From: Streptomyces sp. CGMCC 4.7035
GTDB lineage: Bacteria > Actinomycetota > Actinomycetes > Streptomycetales > Streptomycetaceae
Assembly (NCBI RefSeq): GCF_031583065.1
Contig: NZ_CP134053.1
Location: 6,737,001-6,801,000 of the forward strand
Direction: 5' to 3'
DNA length: 64,000 bases
Of the stretch, positions 18,076-27,129 are shown piece by piece (position 1 is the first letter of the stretch; each line of letters starts with the position of its first letter). A model generated the notes under the pieces. That model worked only from the letters and a program-made list of their open reading frames with translations. It made no database searches and had not been told where the DNA came from. A program made the position numbers and the translations under genes.

Positions 18076-19412
18076 GCCTGGATCTCCGTCTGGCCTGGCT
18101 GCTCACCCGCGGTTCCGACCGGCGGGAGTGGTGGCGGGCGCTGCTCACCGCGGTGGGCGCCGGGCTCGCCACCGGATTCGGGCTGGCCGCCGTCGCGGTC
18201 GCCGCGCTGCGGGGGCACCACTCCATCATGCTCGCGAGCGGACTGCTGAACGAGCCGGGCGAGCGCGCGGGCGTCGTGCTCACGCTGTTGATGTTGCTCG
18301 TTCCCGTGCTGGGCTTCCTCGGGCAGTGCGCCCGCATCGGTGCCGTACACCGCGACCGGCGGCTGGCCGCGCTGCGGTTGGCGGGGGCCGCACCGGGCCA
18401 GGTGCGGCGGATCGCCGCGCTGGAGGCCGGGCTCGCCTGTCTGGCGGGCTCGGCGGTCGTCACCGTCTTCTCCGTGCTGTTCATGCTGCAGGTGTGGCAG
18501 GGCGCGTCGGCCCTGATGTGGGCCGGGTTCGCGGTGGTCGCGGTGGCCGCGCCGGTGCTGGGCGTGCTGGTGAGCGTGCTCGCGCTGCGCCATGTGGTGA
18601 CCGAGCCGCTGGGCCGAGTGCAGCGGGTGCGCCAGCGACCCGGCAAGGGCTTGCTGCCCGCGTTCCTGGTCGCGGCGCTGGTGGTGCTCATCGCGGGGGT
18701 GTTCCTGTGGTCGGCTTCCTTCCGTCACTTCCCTTCGGCGCCGGTGCTGGCGTTCGCCGTGGTGGCCCTCACCGGCATGGGCGCCGTGGGGCTCAGCGGC
18801 GCCACCGCCCGGCGCACGGGCCGGCTGCTGGCCGACCGGACCGGGAGCCCGGCGGTGCTGATCGCGGCGGAGCGGCTGCGCGACGACCCGTGGACCGCGG
18901 CCCGTACGCATGCGGCAGTGCTACTGGTGACCGTCGTGGGGACGGGGTTCGTGGGCGTGCGGCAGGTGCTCCTCGACGATCTGCACCGCACCGGGCCGGA
19001 CCACCTCGCCATGAACATGTCCTTCTACACGACCGGCGTCAATCTGACGGGCGTCGCCGTCCTGGTCGCTCTCGCGATCACCCTGTCCGGGCTGGCCGTG
19101 GGCACCGCGGAAGCCCTCGCCACCCGGCGGCGGGGCCTGGCCGCGCAGGTGGCAGCCGGGGTACCGGCCTCGGTCCTGGTCCGGGCGCTGCTCCTGGAGA
19201 CCGCGCTGCCGCTGGCCCCGGCGGTGGTGCTGGCGGGCGCGGGCGGCATGGCGATCGGCGCCGGGTACGCGCGCCTGACGGAGGGCGGTGCGGTGCCGCT
19301 GGCGCCGCTGCTGGTGCCGGTGGCGGTCTACGCGGCCTGTGTCCTGGCCGCCGCCACCTCGCTGCCCCTGCTGCGCCGCTCGGTCCGCCCGGCCGAACTG
19401 CGCTACGCATAA
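18072..19412 (+). CDS. FtsX-like ABC permease
   Basis: 446 aa, with membrane segments near residues 25-45, 75-95, 120-150, 155-180, 200-220, 225-245 and three more in the last 130 residues, in two FtsX-type halves. The pattern LAALRLAGAAPGQVRRIAALEAG matches the FtsX cytoplasmic coupling helix. It starts inside the ATPase stop (ATGA). A G/C-rich hairpin at 19434-19460 closes the operon. Confidence 0.9.
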   Translation: MSLDLRLAWLLTRGSDRREWWRALLTAVGAGLATGFGLAAVAVAALRGHHSIMLASGLLNEPGERAGVVLTLLMLLVPVLGFLGQCARIGAVHRDRRLAALRLAGAAPGQVRRIAALEAGLACLAGSAVVTVFSVLFMLQVWQGASALMWAGFAVVAVAAPVLGVLVSVLALRHVVTEPLGRVQRVRQRPGKGLLPAFLVAALVVLIAGVFLWSASFRHFPSAPVLAFAVVALTGMGAVGLSGATARRTGRLLADRTGSPAVLIAAERLRDDPWTAARTHAAVLLVTVVGTGFVGVRQVLLDDLHRTGPDHLAMNMSFYTTGVNLTGVAVLVALAITLSGLAVGTAEALATRRRGLAAQVAAGVPASVLVRALLLETALPLAPAVVLAGAGGMAIGAGYARLTEGGAVPLAPLLVPVAVYAACVLAAATSLPLLRRSVRPAELRYA

Positions 19413-19433
19413 CGGCCTGACCGGCTCGGTCAG

Positions 19434-19460
19434 CCCCGGGAGCGCAGGGGACTCCCGGGG
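19434..19460. terminator. Hairpin terminator after the ABC operon
   Basis: Arms CCCCGGGAG (19434-19442) and CTCCCGGGG (19452-19460) are perfect; a second overlapping GGGACTCCCGGG/CCCGAGTCCC pairing follows. It lies between the permease and the converging HNH gene. Confidence 0.7.
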
Positions 19461-19515
19461 CCGGGCCCGAGTCCCGGGCAGCCGACACCCTCAGGGAACG
19501 CGAAGGCCCGGATCG

Positions 19516-20052
19516 TCAGGCGGAAATGCCGTCGATCCGGGCCAACGCGTCATCCGCGCCGTACGGCTGCAGATAGGGCAGCCAGCGCGGGTCCCTATGG
19601 CCGGTCCCGATGATGCGCCAGGCCAGCCCGGTGGGTGGAGCGGGTTTGTGCCGCAGCCGCCAGCCGATCTCGAAGAGATGCCGGTCGGCCTTGACATGGT
19701 TGCAGCGGCGGCAGGACGCCACCACGTTGTCCCAGACGTGCTGACCACCGCGGCTGCGCGGAATGACGTGGTCGACGCTGGTTGCGACGCCACCGCAGTA
19801 CATGCACCGGCCGCCGTCGCGCGCGAAGAGCGCGCGCCGGGTGAGAGGAACGGGCCCCCGGTAGGGAACCCGAACGAATCGCTTCAGCCGGACCACGCTG
19901 GGTGCGGGGACAGTAACGGTTGCGCTGTGCATGAAGGCGCCGGACTCCTCGAGGCAGATGGCCTTGTTCTCGAGGACGAGGACGAGCGCGCGGCGGAGCG
20001 GTACGACGCCGAGTGGCTCGTACGACGCGTTGAGGACCAGGACATGCGGCAC
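19516..20052 (-). CDS. HNH endonuclease
   Basis: 178 aa starting VPHVLVLNASYEPLGVVPLR from a GTG at 20052 with AAGGAGG ideally spaced upstream. The HNH/treble-clef core is complete: CMYCGG, SVDHVIPRSRGG, DNVVASCRRCNHVKADR. Two CxxC pairs hold a structural zinc and the DHV histidine is catalytic. This short stand-alone type is highly conserved in actinobacteria next to housekeeping genes and its DNA target is unknown. There is no sign that it belongs to a mobile element. Confidence 0.93.
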   Translation of the reverse strand: MPHVLVLNASYEPLGVVPLRRALVLVLENKAICLEESGAFMHSATVTVPAPSVVRLKRFVRVPYRGPVPLTRRALFARDGGRCMYCGGVATSVDHVIPRSRGGQHVWDNVVASCRRCNHVKADRHLFEIGWRLRHKPAPPTGLAWRIIGTGHRDPRWLPYLQPYGADDALARIDGISA

Positions 20053-20407
20053 GGATGCCTCCTTGGGCGTCGGCGGCGCGTGGCTCGCGCCGGGACGATC
20101 TGCAGCCAGTCTCCCCTCATGCCTGGTGGAAGCGCCACCATGTCCCGGTAACGGGCTGGGAGTGTTTTCGACCACACATGATGGATCCCCCGCTGTGCGC
20201 CCCCTTCATTCACCAGGTGTGCTCCGGTGAGCACCGTCTCTCCGCCGGACATCACCACGATCCCCACCCGATGCCCCGTTAGTGTGGTGCTCCTGCCCGT
20301 CCGGTGACCTTTCCGTGACCTCGACTCGACGACCCCGATGGCCTTGACGCCCTGGACGACCTGACCGCCCACACCGGAGGCAGACGCTGCACCTGGAGGT
20401 ACCTGCC
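20053..20407. other. Divergent intergenic region, HNH/MscS
   Basis: 355 bases with no supported gene. It holds the ribosome binding sites of both neighbours (AAGGAGG for HNH, GGAGGT at 20395-20400 for MscS) and presumably both promoters. No clear palindrome or RNA motif is seen. Confidence 0.5.
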
Positions 20408-21502
20408 GTGTCCTTGCCCGCCCTGTTGGCCGCCGACGCCACGCCGTCCCCGTCGCCCTCGCAGACGACGGCGCCGACGGTTCCCTCGCTCCAGGACGCC
20501 CAGGAGAGCGCGACGAACGCCGCGAGCTGGGTCGAGCAGAACTGGTCCACGTGGCTCGCGATCGGCCTCAGGGTCCTGCTGATCCTGGTGATCGCGGCGG
20601 TGCTGAGAGTGGTGGTACGGCGGGCGATCACCAAGCTGATCGACCGCATGAGCCGTACGGCCGAGGCGGTGGACGGCACGACGCTCGGCGGACTGCTGGT
20701 CAACGCGGAACGCCGCCGGCAGCGCTCGCAGGCGATCGGCTCGGTGCTGCGCTCGGTGGCCTCGTTCCTGATCCTGGGCACGGCGGCGCTGATGGTCCTC
20801 TCGACCTTCCAGATCAACCTGGCGCCCCTGCTGGCCTCCGCCGGTGTCGCGGGTGTGGCGATCGGTTTCGGCGCGCGCAACCTGGTCACGGACTTCCTCT
20901 CCGGCGTGTTCATGATCCTGGAGGACCAGTACGGCGTCGGCGACACCATCGACGCCGGGGTGGCCTCCGGCGAGGTGATCGAGGTCGGTCTGCGCGTGAC
21001 GAAGCTGCGCGGCGACAACGGCGAGATCTGGTACGTACGCAACGGCGAGGTCAAGCGCGTCGGCAACCTCTCGCAGGGCTGGTCGACGGCCGGGGTCGAC
21101 GTGACCGTCCGCGCGAGCGAGGACCTGGACCGGGTCAAGGCGACCCTCGACGCGGTGGCGGAGCAGATGAGCAAGGAGGAGCCCTGGAACGAGCGCCTCT
21201 GGGGCCCGGTCGAGGTGCTCGGTCTGGACAGCGTGCTGCTGGACTCGATGGTGGTCCGGGTCTCGGCGAAGACGATGCCGGGCAAGGCCGTGTCGGTGGA
21301 GCGCGAGCTGCGCTGGCGCGTCAAGCGGGCCTTCGACGCGGCGGACATCCGGATCGTGGGCGGCACCACGGCCGTGCCGGAGGAGGAGATCCCGGCCGAC
21401 CCGACGGCCGCCCTGGCGCCCCCGTCGGTGTACGCGAACTCGGAATCGCCCCAGGCGGAGGCGGCGTCCCCGATACCGCCGGCGCGACCGGTGGTCAGGT
21501 GA
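20408..21502 (+). CDS. MscS-family mechanosensitive channel
   Basis: 364 aa with a GTG start preceded by GGAGGT. Three membrane helices lie at about residues 50-72, 115-135 and 140-165. The pore-lining TM3 is glycine/alanine-rich (LLASAGVAGVAIGFGARNLV), followed by the conserved DFLSGVFMILEDQYGVGD and the beta domain. The C-terminal 50 residues are a disordered proline/acidic tail. It releases solutes on hypo-osmotic shock. A hairpin terminator follows. Confidence 0.95.
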   Translation: MSLPALLAADATPSPSPSQTTAPTVPSLQDAQESATNAASWVEQNWSTWLAIGLRVLLILVIAAVLRVVVRRAITKLIDRMSRTAEAVDGTTLGGLLVNAERRRQRSQAIGSVLRSVASFLILGTAALMVLSTFQINLAPLLASAGVAGVAIGFGARNLVTDFLSGVFMILEDQYGVGDTIDAGVASGEVIEVGLRVTKLRGDNGEIWYVRNGEVKRVGNLSQGWSTAGVDVTVRASEDLDRVKATLDAVAEQMSKEEPWNERLWGPVEVLGLDSVLLDSMVVRVSAKTMPGKAVSVERELRWRVKRAFDAADIRIVGGTTAVPEEEIPADPTAALAPPSVYANSESPQAEAASPIPPARPVVR

Positions 21503-21516
21503 CAGGTCGTACGAGG

Positions 21517-21551
21517 GAGGCGGCGTCCGGGAGCGTTCCGGGCGCCGCCTC
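21517..21551 (+). terminator. Hairpin terminator after the MscS gene
   Basis: Arms GAGGCGGCG (21517-21525) and CGCCGCCTC (21543-21551) pair, with inner CCGGGA/TTCCGGG pairing, and are followed by TTGG. It begins 14 bases after the stop. Confidence 0.75.
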
Positions 21552-21703
21552 TTGGTGTGCGTGGGGGCGGAACGGTTCAGCACGCTCGTTCGAGTGAACG
21601 GACCTGGCATTCCGGCGTCTCGGGTGAGCGGCGTGCTCCATCGTTCTGCCGGGGCACCCAGCGCGGGCTTAGCCTGGCATCAGCGCGACGAGGAGAACCA
21701 GCG

Positions 21704-22327
21704 ATGAGCGCCGAACCGATCATGGAGCCGGTCATGACGCAGGTGGACCCCATCGATCTGTTGAACGCATTCGAAAAGGCAGCGTCACCTATGCCGATTC
21801 GAGCGGAGTACATCGAGGGGATGGGCATCTTGCCGCCTCAACCGGAACACGGGCACAACGCTGGTGCCGTAAAGCTCATCGTTCAGTTCCACCTGGCTGG
21901 GCTGGATCTGGCCGGCGTGAATGACGGCTTCCGAGTCGCTCACCCAGACGGTCGGACGATGGCTTTGGTCGTTCCGGACTTCTATGTCTGCCGCCGCGAT
22001 CCCACAGACCTCGACGAGTCGTACCGCACAGCGCACAGGGGCTGGTACCCCATTGACATGATCGCCCTCGTCGGCGAGGTCACCTCCACAAACCACGAGA
22101 CTGACACCGGCCCCAAGTTCCGGACATACGCGGCCGCCGGTGTTCCCGTCTACGTCCTGATCGACCGCCACACCCGGACGGCTCACTGCTACACGGACCC
22201 CATCCTCCCCTGCGACGACCCCACCGAGGCCTACTACGACACCGACACAAAGGTGAACCTCGGCGACCTCCTCCCGCTCCCGGCCCCGTACCCCACCCTG
22301 GACACGGCCCCGTTCCTGGAGAGCTGA
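21704..22327 (+). CDS. Uma2-family (DUF820) putative endonuclease
   Basis: 207 aa. The restriction-endonuclease-like core is visible: a long helix after MPIRAEYIEGMGILPPQPEH, VVPDFYVCRRD (acidic residue), IALVGEVTSTNHETDTGPKF (E-x-x-S-x-S/T type) and YAAAGVPVYVLIDR. The ATG at 21704 has GACGAGGAG upstream. Codon use is less G/C-biased at third positions than in the neighbours, which may reflect acquisition. Uma2 proteins are amplified in Streptomyces and their role is unknown. Confidence 0.88.
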   Translation: MSAEPIMEPVMTQVDPIDLLNAFEKAASPMPIRAEYIEGMGILPPQPEHGHNAGAVKLIVQFHLAGLDLAGVNDGFRVAHPDGRTMALVVPDFYVCRRDPTDLDESYRTAHRGWYPIDMIALVGEVTSTNHETDTGPKFRTYAAAGVPVYVLIDRHTRTAHCYTDPILPCDDPTEAYYDTDTKVNLGDLLPLPAPYPTLDTAPFLES

Positions 22328-22425
22328 GGGCGAAGGTCCTCAGCCGCGGCAGGTAACGAGTTGGTTGCCCGCCGGTGGCCGGTATTGACGCTCCCGAGGC
22401 GGCGGGCCTACGTTCCTCTCACCAA

Positions 22426-22440
22426 TAGGAAACTTTCCTA
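22426..22440. promoter_or_regulatory. Probable ROK-regulator operator
   Basis: Perfect palindrome TAGGAAA-C-TTTCCTA in the leader of the ROK gene. From memory, AGGAAA/TTTCCT palindromes recur upstream of actinobacterial ROK-controlled sugar operons. It is the only such site I saw in the sugar-uptake operon, so it may control the whole block to 29360. Confidence 0.75.
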
Positions 22441-22557
22441 ACAGTGATCCGAGGGACCGGTCGGGACAACGGGAAGGACCCCGGAAACGATCACCCGGTG
22501 GACTTCCCGGCGGCCCCGCTGAGAAGCTGGTCCGTTGAAAGGCAGGTGGCGACAGAC

Positions 22558-23769
22558 ATGGCAGGATCCGCCGGTACGCCGGGCACCCCGCGCGTGCTGC
22601 GCGCCATGAACGACCGCGCCGCCCTGGACCTCCTCCTGGAGCACGGTCCGCTCAGCCGCACCCGCATCGGCAAGCTCACCGGCCTGTCGAAGCCCACCGC
22701 CTCCCAGCTCCTCGCGCGCCTCGAAGCCGCCGGCCTCGTCCTGATGACCGGCACCAGCGAGGGACGTCCGGGCCCGAACGCGCAGCTGTACGTGGTCAAC
22801 CCGGCCGCCGCCCACGTCGCGGGCCTCGACGTCACCCCCGAGCGCATCCTCGCCGCCGTCGCCGACATCACCGGCCGCACGGTGGGCGAGTACGAGCTGC
22901 CCACCCCGGGCCGCCGCCCGGCCCAGCCCGTCGTACGGCAGGTCACCGACGCCCTGGACGGCGCCGTGAAGGCCGCCGGGCTCGCCGCCTCGGACGTGCA
23001 CCGGGTCGTCATCGGCACCCCGGGCGCCTTCGACCCCACCACCGGTCGGCTGCGCTACGCCTCCCACCTGCCCGGCTGGCACTCCCCCACGCTGCTCGAC
23101 GAACTCGCCGCCGCCCTCCCGATGCCGGTCGAGTACGAGAACGACGTCAACCTCGTCGCCCTCGCCGAGCAGCGCCTGGGCGCGGCCAGGGGCCACCACG
23201 ACTTCGTCCTGCTGTGGAACGAGGGCGGTCTCGGTGCCGCCCTCGTCCTCGGCGGCCGACTGCACCGCGGCTGGACCGGCGGCGCCGGAGAGGTCGGCTT
23301 CCTGCCGGTGCCCGGCGCGCCCCTGGTCCGCCAGGTGACCCGGGCCAACAGTGGCGGTTACCAGGAACTGGCCGGCTCGCAGTCCATCCCGAAGCTCGCC
23401 CGCGAACTCGGCATCCAGGACGTGCCCACCGGTCCGTACGCCGAGGTCGCCGCCACCCTCGTGGGTCAGGCCGCCGACAGCGCCACCGGTCCCCACCGGC
23501 GGCTCCTGGAGACGTACGCGACACGCCTCGCCACCGGTCTCGCCTCGCTCGTCTCCGTGCTCGACCCCGAACTCGTCGTCCTCAGCGGCGCCTCCCTCAC
23601 CGCCGGGGGCGAGCCGCTGCGGACCCTGGTCCAGGCCGAACTGGAGGAGCTGGCCGCGTCCCGGCCGCGCCTCGTCGTCGGTGACGTACGCGAACACCCC
23701 GTGCTGCGCGGCGCGTTGGAGAGCGCGCTCGCGGCCACCCGCGACGAGGTCTTCGACACCTCACGCTGA
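22558..23769 (+). CDS. ROK-family transcriptional repressor
   Basis: 403 aa from the ATG at 22558; a GTG at 22546 in the same frame is an alternative. The N-terminal winged helix (LLLEHGPLSRTRIGKLTGLS then KPTASQLLARLEAAGL) is followed by an ASKHA sugar-kinase-like fold with the phosphate loop around IGTPGAFDP and a GG(L)G adenosine motif. The usual ROK zinc-binding Cys cluster is not obvious. It opens a sugar ABC/GH4/kinase operon and probably releases DNA on binding that sugar or its phosphate. Confidence 0.92.
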   Translation: MAGSAGTPGTPRVLRAMNDRAALDLLLEHGPLSRTRIGKLTGLSKPTASQLLARLEAAGLVLMTGTSEGRPGPNAQLYVVNPAAAHVAGLDVTPERILAAVADITGRTVGEYELPTPGRRPAQPVVRQVTDALDGAVKAAGLAASDVHRVVIGTPGAFDPTTGRLRYASHLPGWHSPTLLDELAAALPMPVEYENDVNLVALAEQRLGAARGHHDFVLLWNEGGLGAALVLGGRLHRGWTGGAGEVGFLPVPGAPLVRQVTRANSGGYQELAGSQSIPKLARELGIQDVPTGPYAEVAATLVGQAADSATGPHRRLLETYATRLATGLASLVSVLDPELVVLSGASLTAGGEPLRTLVQAELEELAASRPRLVVGDVREHPVLRGALESALAATRDEVFDTSR

Positions 23770-23938
23770 GCACCCACCGGGCCCCACCGGGCCCTCTTGG
23801 TCCCACTCGATCCCACCCGGTCCCACCCAGCCCCGACATCCACGCCGGTTTCACCCCGGCTTCCACCCAGGCTTTCCCCCCGGCCCGACACCCGCACCGG
23901 CCGAACCCACACCCCGCCCGTCCCAGGGAGACCCCGTC

Positions 23939-25282
23939 ATGCCCGAAGTCATGCCCGAAGTGATCCGAAAGACGGCTTTTGCCCTTACCGCGTCCCTCGC
24001 TCTCCTCACCACCGCCTGTACCGGCCAGTCCTCCTCCGGCGCGAGCGACGACGCGTCCAAGGAGACCACCATCAACTTCTGGCACGCCTGGAGCGCGGCC
24101 TCCGAGACGAAGGCCGTGAACGCGCTCGTCGCGGGTTTCGAGAAGGCGCACCCCAACATCCACGTCAACGTCGTCGCCAACATGACCGACGACAAGATCA
24201 ACCAGGCGCTGCGCAGCGGCGGCACCAAGGCCCCCGACGTCATCTCCTCCTTCACCACGAACAACGTGGGCAAGTTCTGCTCGTCGGGCGCCCTGGTCGA
24301 CCTCAACCCCTTCTTCAAGAAGTCGGGCATCGACCCGGCCACGACCTTCCCGAAGGCGATGAACGAGTACACCCAGTACGACGGCAACCGCTGTTCGGTG
24401 CCGCTGCTGGGTGACGCGTACGGGCTGTACTACAACAAGACAGCCTTCAAGAAGGCGGGTATCACCAGCCCGCCCAAGACATGGTCCGAGTTCGAGGCGG
24501 ACGCGAAGAAGCTGACGATCGCCGACGGCGACAGCTACAAGCAGCTCGGGTTCATGCCGGACTACCACGGCTGGGAGACGACGACCGAGCACTACCTCGG
24601 GCAGTTCTCCCCGACGTACTTCGACAAGGACGGCAAGTCGAACGTCGCCAAGGACCCTGCGTTCGAGGCCGCGTTCACCCTCCAGAAGAAGCTGGTCGAC
24701 GAACTGGGCGGCTTCCAGAAGCTGGAGAAGTACCGCTCCAAGCTCGGCGACGAGTGGGGTCCCAAGCACCCCTTCAACACCGGCCAGGTCGCGATGCAGC
24801 TCGACGGTGAATGGCGCCTGGGCATGGCCCTGGAAGCCAACCCGAAGTTCGAGATCGGGGTGGCGCCGCTGCCCGTACCGGACGACCAGGCCGCCCAGTA
24901 CGGCAAGGGCTACATCACCGGCACCATCGCCGGTATCGCCGCCACCAGCAAGAAGCAGAACGCGGCCTGGGAGCTGGTGAAGTACATGACCACCGACACG
25001 GACGCGGTGGTGGGCTTCTCCAACGCCATCCACAACGTGCCGTCCACGCTCGCCGCGCTGAAGTCGCCCAAGCTGAAGTACGACCCGCGCTTCAAGACGT
25101 TTCTTGACATCGCCGCGAACCCGAACTCGACCACGTCTCCCGCGTCGATCAACGGCGGCGTGTACCTGACGACGATCCAGCAGTTCGGCTACGACTACGA
25201 GAGCGGCAAGGTCAAGGACCTGGGGGCCGGTCTGGCGAGCGCGGCCAAGCAGATCGACACGGACATCGCGCAGGCCAAGTAG
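23939..25282 (+). CDS. Sugar ABC transporter substrate-binding lipoprotein
   Basis: 447 aa, extracellular solute-binding family 1. The lipobox LTTAC puts the lipidated cysteine at residue 27. The mature domain opens TTINFWHAWSAASETKAVNA, typical of CUT1 oligosaccharide-binding proteins. Two close ATGs (23939, 23951) encode the duplicated start MPEVMPEV; GGGAG nine bases before the first favours it. The 169-base gap from the ROK gene is C-rich with repeated TCCCACCCGG words. The two permeases follow immediately. No ATPase gene is in the operon, so a shared MsiK-type ATPase is likely. Confidence 0.95.
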   Translation: MPEVMPEVIRKTAFALTASLALLTTACTGQSSSGASDDASKETTINFWHAWSAASETKAVNALVAGFEKAHPNIHVNVVANMTDDKINQALRSGGTKAPDVISSFTTNNVGKFCSSGALVDLNPFFKKSGIDPATTFPKAMNEYTQYDGNRCSVPLLGDAYGLYYNKTAFKKAGITSPPKTWSEFEADAKKLTIADGDSYKQLGFMPDYHGWETTTEHYLGQFSPTYFDKDGKSNVAKDPAFEAAFTLQKKLVDELGGFQKLEKYRSKLGDEWGPKHPFNTGQVAMQLDGEWRLGMALEANPKFEIGVAPLPVPDDQAAQYGKGYITGTIAGIAATSKKQNAAWELVKYMTTDTDAVVGFSNAIHNVPSTLAALKSPKLKYDPRFKTFLDIAANPNSTTSPASINGGVYLTTIQQFGYDYESGKVKDLGAGLASAAKQIDTDIAQAK

Positions 25283-25284
25283 CG

Positions 25285-26226
25285 ATGAGCACGATCACCC
25301 TCGCGTCGAAGCGCCGCAGGGCGGCGCTTCGCACGGTCGCCTTCATGTCGCCCTGGCTGATCGGCTTCGCGGTGTTCTTCGCGTATCCGCTGATCTCGAC
25401 GGTCTACTTCTCGTTCATGCACTACGACGGCTTCCGGCCGCCGACGTGGAGCGGTACGAAGAACTGGACGTACGTCTTCAAGGACTATCCGTTCTTCTGG
25501 CCGGCCCTGCGCAACACCCTGTGGCTGGTGCTCGTGATGGTCAGCCTGCGGGTCGTCTTCGGACTGGGCGTGGGCCTGCTGATCACCAAGATCAAGACGG
25601 GTACCGGCGTCTTCCGCACGCTCTTCTACCTGCCCTACCTCGCCCCGCCCGTCGCCGCGACCATGGCGTTCGCCTTCCTCCTCAACCCCGGTACGGGCCC
25701 GGTCAACTCGATCCTCGACAGGATCGGCATCCCGGCACCGGGCTGGTTCAACGACCCGGCCTGGTCCAAGCCCGCCCTCACCCTGCTGGCGCTGTGGGGC
25801 GTCGGCGACCTGATGGTCATCTTCATGGCCGCCCTGCTCGACGTACCGCAGGAGCAGTACGAGGCGGCGGAGCTGGACGGGGCGTCGGCGTGGCAGCGGT
25901 TCCGGTACGTCACCCTGCCGAACATCTCGCCGATCATCCTGTTCGCGGTGGTCACCGGCGTGATCCAGACCATGCAGTACTACACACAGCCGCTGATCGC
26001 CGGGAAGGTCGCCTCGGGCGTCATCCAGGGTGCCGGAACACAGTTCGAGCCGGGCTATCCCGAGAAGTCCACGCTCACCCTGCCCCAACTCGTCTACAAC
26101 CTGGGCTTCCAGCGCTTCGACTACGGCTCCGCCTGTGTGGTCGCGCTCGTGCTCTTCGCCCTGTCCATGGCGTTCACCGCGTTCCTGATGCGACGCCGGG
26201 GCGGCCTCAATCTGGCAGGTGACTGA
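25285..26226 (+). CDS. Sugar ABC permease (MalF/CUT1 type)
   Basis: 313 aa, six membrane helices, with the coupling EAA loop EAAELDGASAWQRFRYVTLP. It starts two bases after the stop of the binding-protein gene. It forms the channel with the next gene's product. Confidence 0.95.
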   Translation: MSTITLASKRRRAALRTVAFMSPWLIGFAVFFAYPLISTVYFSFMHYDGFRPPTWSGTKNWTYVFKDYPFFWPALRNTLWLVLVMVSLRVVFGLGVGLLITKIKTGTGVFRTLFYLPYLAPPVAATMAFAFLLNPGTGPVNSILDRIGIPAPGWFNDPAWSKPALTLLALWGVGDLMVIFMAALLDVPQEQYEAAELDGASAWQRFRYVTLPNISPIILFAVVTGVIQTMQYYTQPLIAGKVASGVIQGAGTQFEPGYPEKSTLTLPQLVYNLGFQRFDYGSACVVALVLFALSMAFTAFLMRRRGGLNLAGD

Positions 26227-26228
26227 CC

Positions 26229-27122
26229 ATGACCCAAGTACTCGACAAGCCCCTTGAGTTGCGGGCACCCGTATCACCTGCCGAACGCACCGCCCGCCGC
26301 AAGGCCGTCCTGGAATGGATCGCGATCCACTCCCTCGGCGTGGCCGCCGCCCTCTTCTTCACGCTGCCCTTCGTGTTCGTGCTCCTGACCTCGCTGATGA
26401 GCGACACCCAGGCGCTCAGCCGCGATCTGATCCCGCACACCTGGGAGTGGGGCAACTACAAGAAGGTCTTCGACACGCCCGGGTTCCTCACCTGGTGGAA
26501 GAACACGCTGATCTACGCCGGCCTCGGCACCGTCCTGACCGTCGTGTCATCGATCCCGGTCGCGTACGCCCTCGCCAAGTTCCGCTTCCGGGGCCGGAAC
26601 CTGTCACTCATGCTGGTGATCTCGATGATGATGCTGCCGCCGCAGGTCGTCATCATCCCGATGTACCTGTTCTGGGCGAAGCAGCTGGATCTGTCGGGGA
26701 CGCTGTGGCCGCTGATCATCCCGATGGCGTTCGGGGACGCGTTCTCCATCTTTCTGCTGCGGCAGTTCCTGATGACCATCCCGAACGAATACCTGGACGC
26801 GGCGAAGGTCGACGGCTGCGGGGATCTGCGGGCACTGCTGAAGGTCGTGCTGCCGATGGCGCGGCCCGGGATCGCCGCCGTGGCCCTCTTCCAGTTCTTC
26901 TACGCCTGGAACGACTACTTCGGGCCGCAGATCTACGCCTCGGAGAATCCGGGTGCCTGGACCCTGAGTTACGGACTGGAATCGTTCAAGGGTGCGCACC
27001 ACACCGACTGGAACCTCACCATGGCCGCGACCGTACTTGTCATGGCCCCTGTGATCCTCGTGTTCTTCTTCGCGCAGAAGGCGTTCGTCGAGGGCGTCAC
27101 GCTCACCGGAGTGAAGGGTTGA
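26229..27122 (+). CDS. Sugar ABC permease (MalG/CUT1 type)
   Basis: 297 aa, six membrane helices, with an EAA loop DAAKVDGCGDLRALLKVVLP and the C-terminal KGAHHTDWNLTMAATVL region typical of MalG partners. It starts two bases after the previous stop. The GH4 gene follows after seven bases. Confidence 0.95.
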   Translation: MTQVLDKPLELRAPVSPAERTARRKAVLEWIAIHSLGVAAALFFTLPFVFVLLTSLMSDTQALSRDLIPHTWEWGNYKKVFDTPGFLTWWKNTLIYAGLGTVLTVVSSIPVAYALAKFRFRGRNLSLMLVISMMMLPPQVVIIPMYLFWAKQLDLSGTLWPLIIPMAFGDAFSIFLLRQFLMTIPNEYLDAAKVDGCGDLRALLKVVLPMARPGIAAVALFQFFYAWNDYFGPQIYASENPGAWTLSYGLESFKGAHHTDWNLTMAATVLVMAPVILVFFFAQKAFVEGVTLTGVKG

Positions 27123-27129
27123 TCCACCT

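Noticed and set aside
20279..21610. Long minus-strand frames opposite the MscS gene
   Set aside because: Composition is shadow-like (Arg/Asp/His-rich) and the plus strand has a complete MscS protein with its own ribosome binding site.
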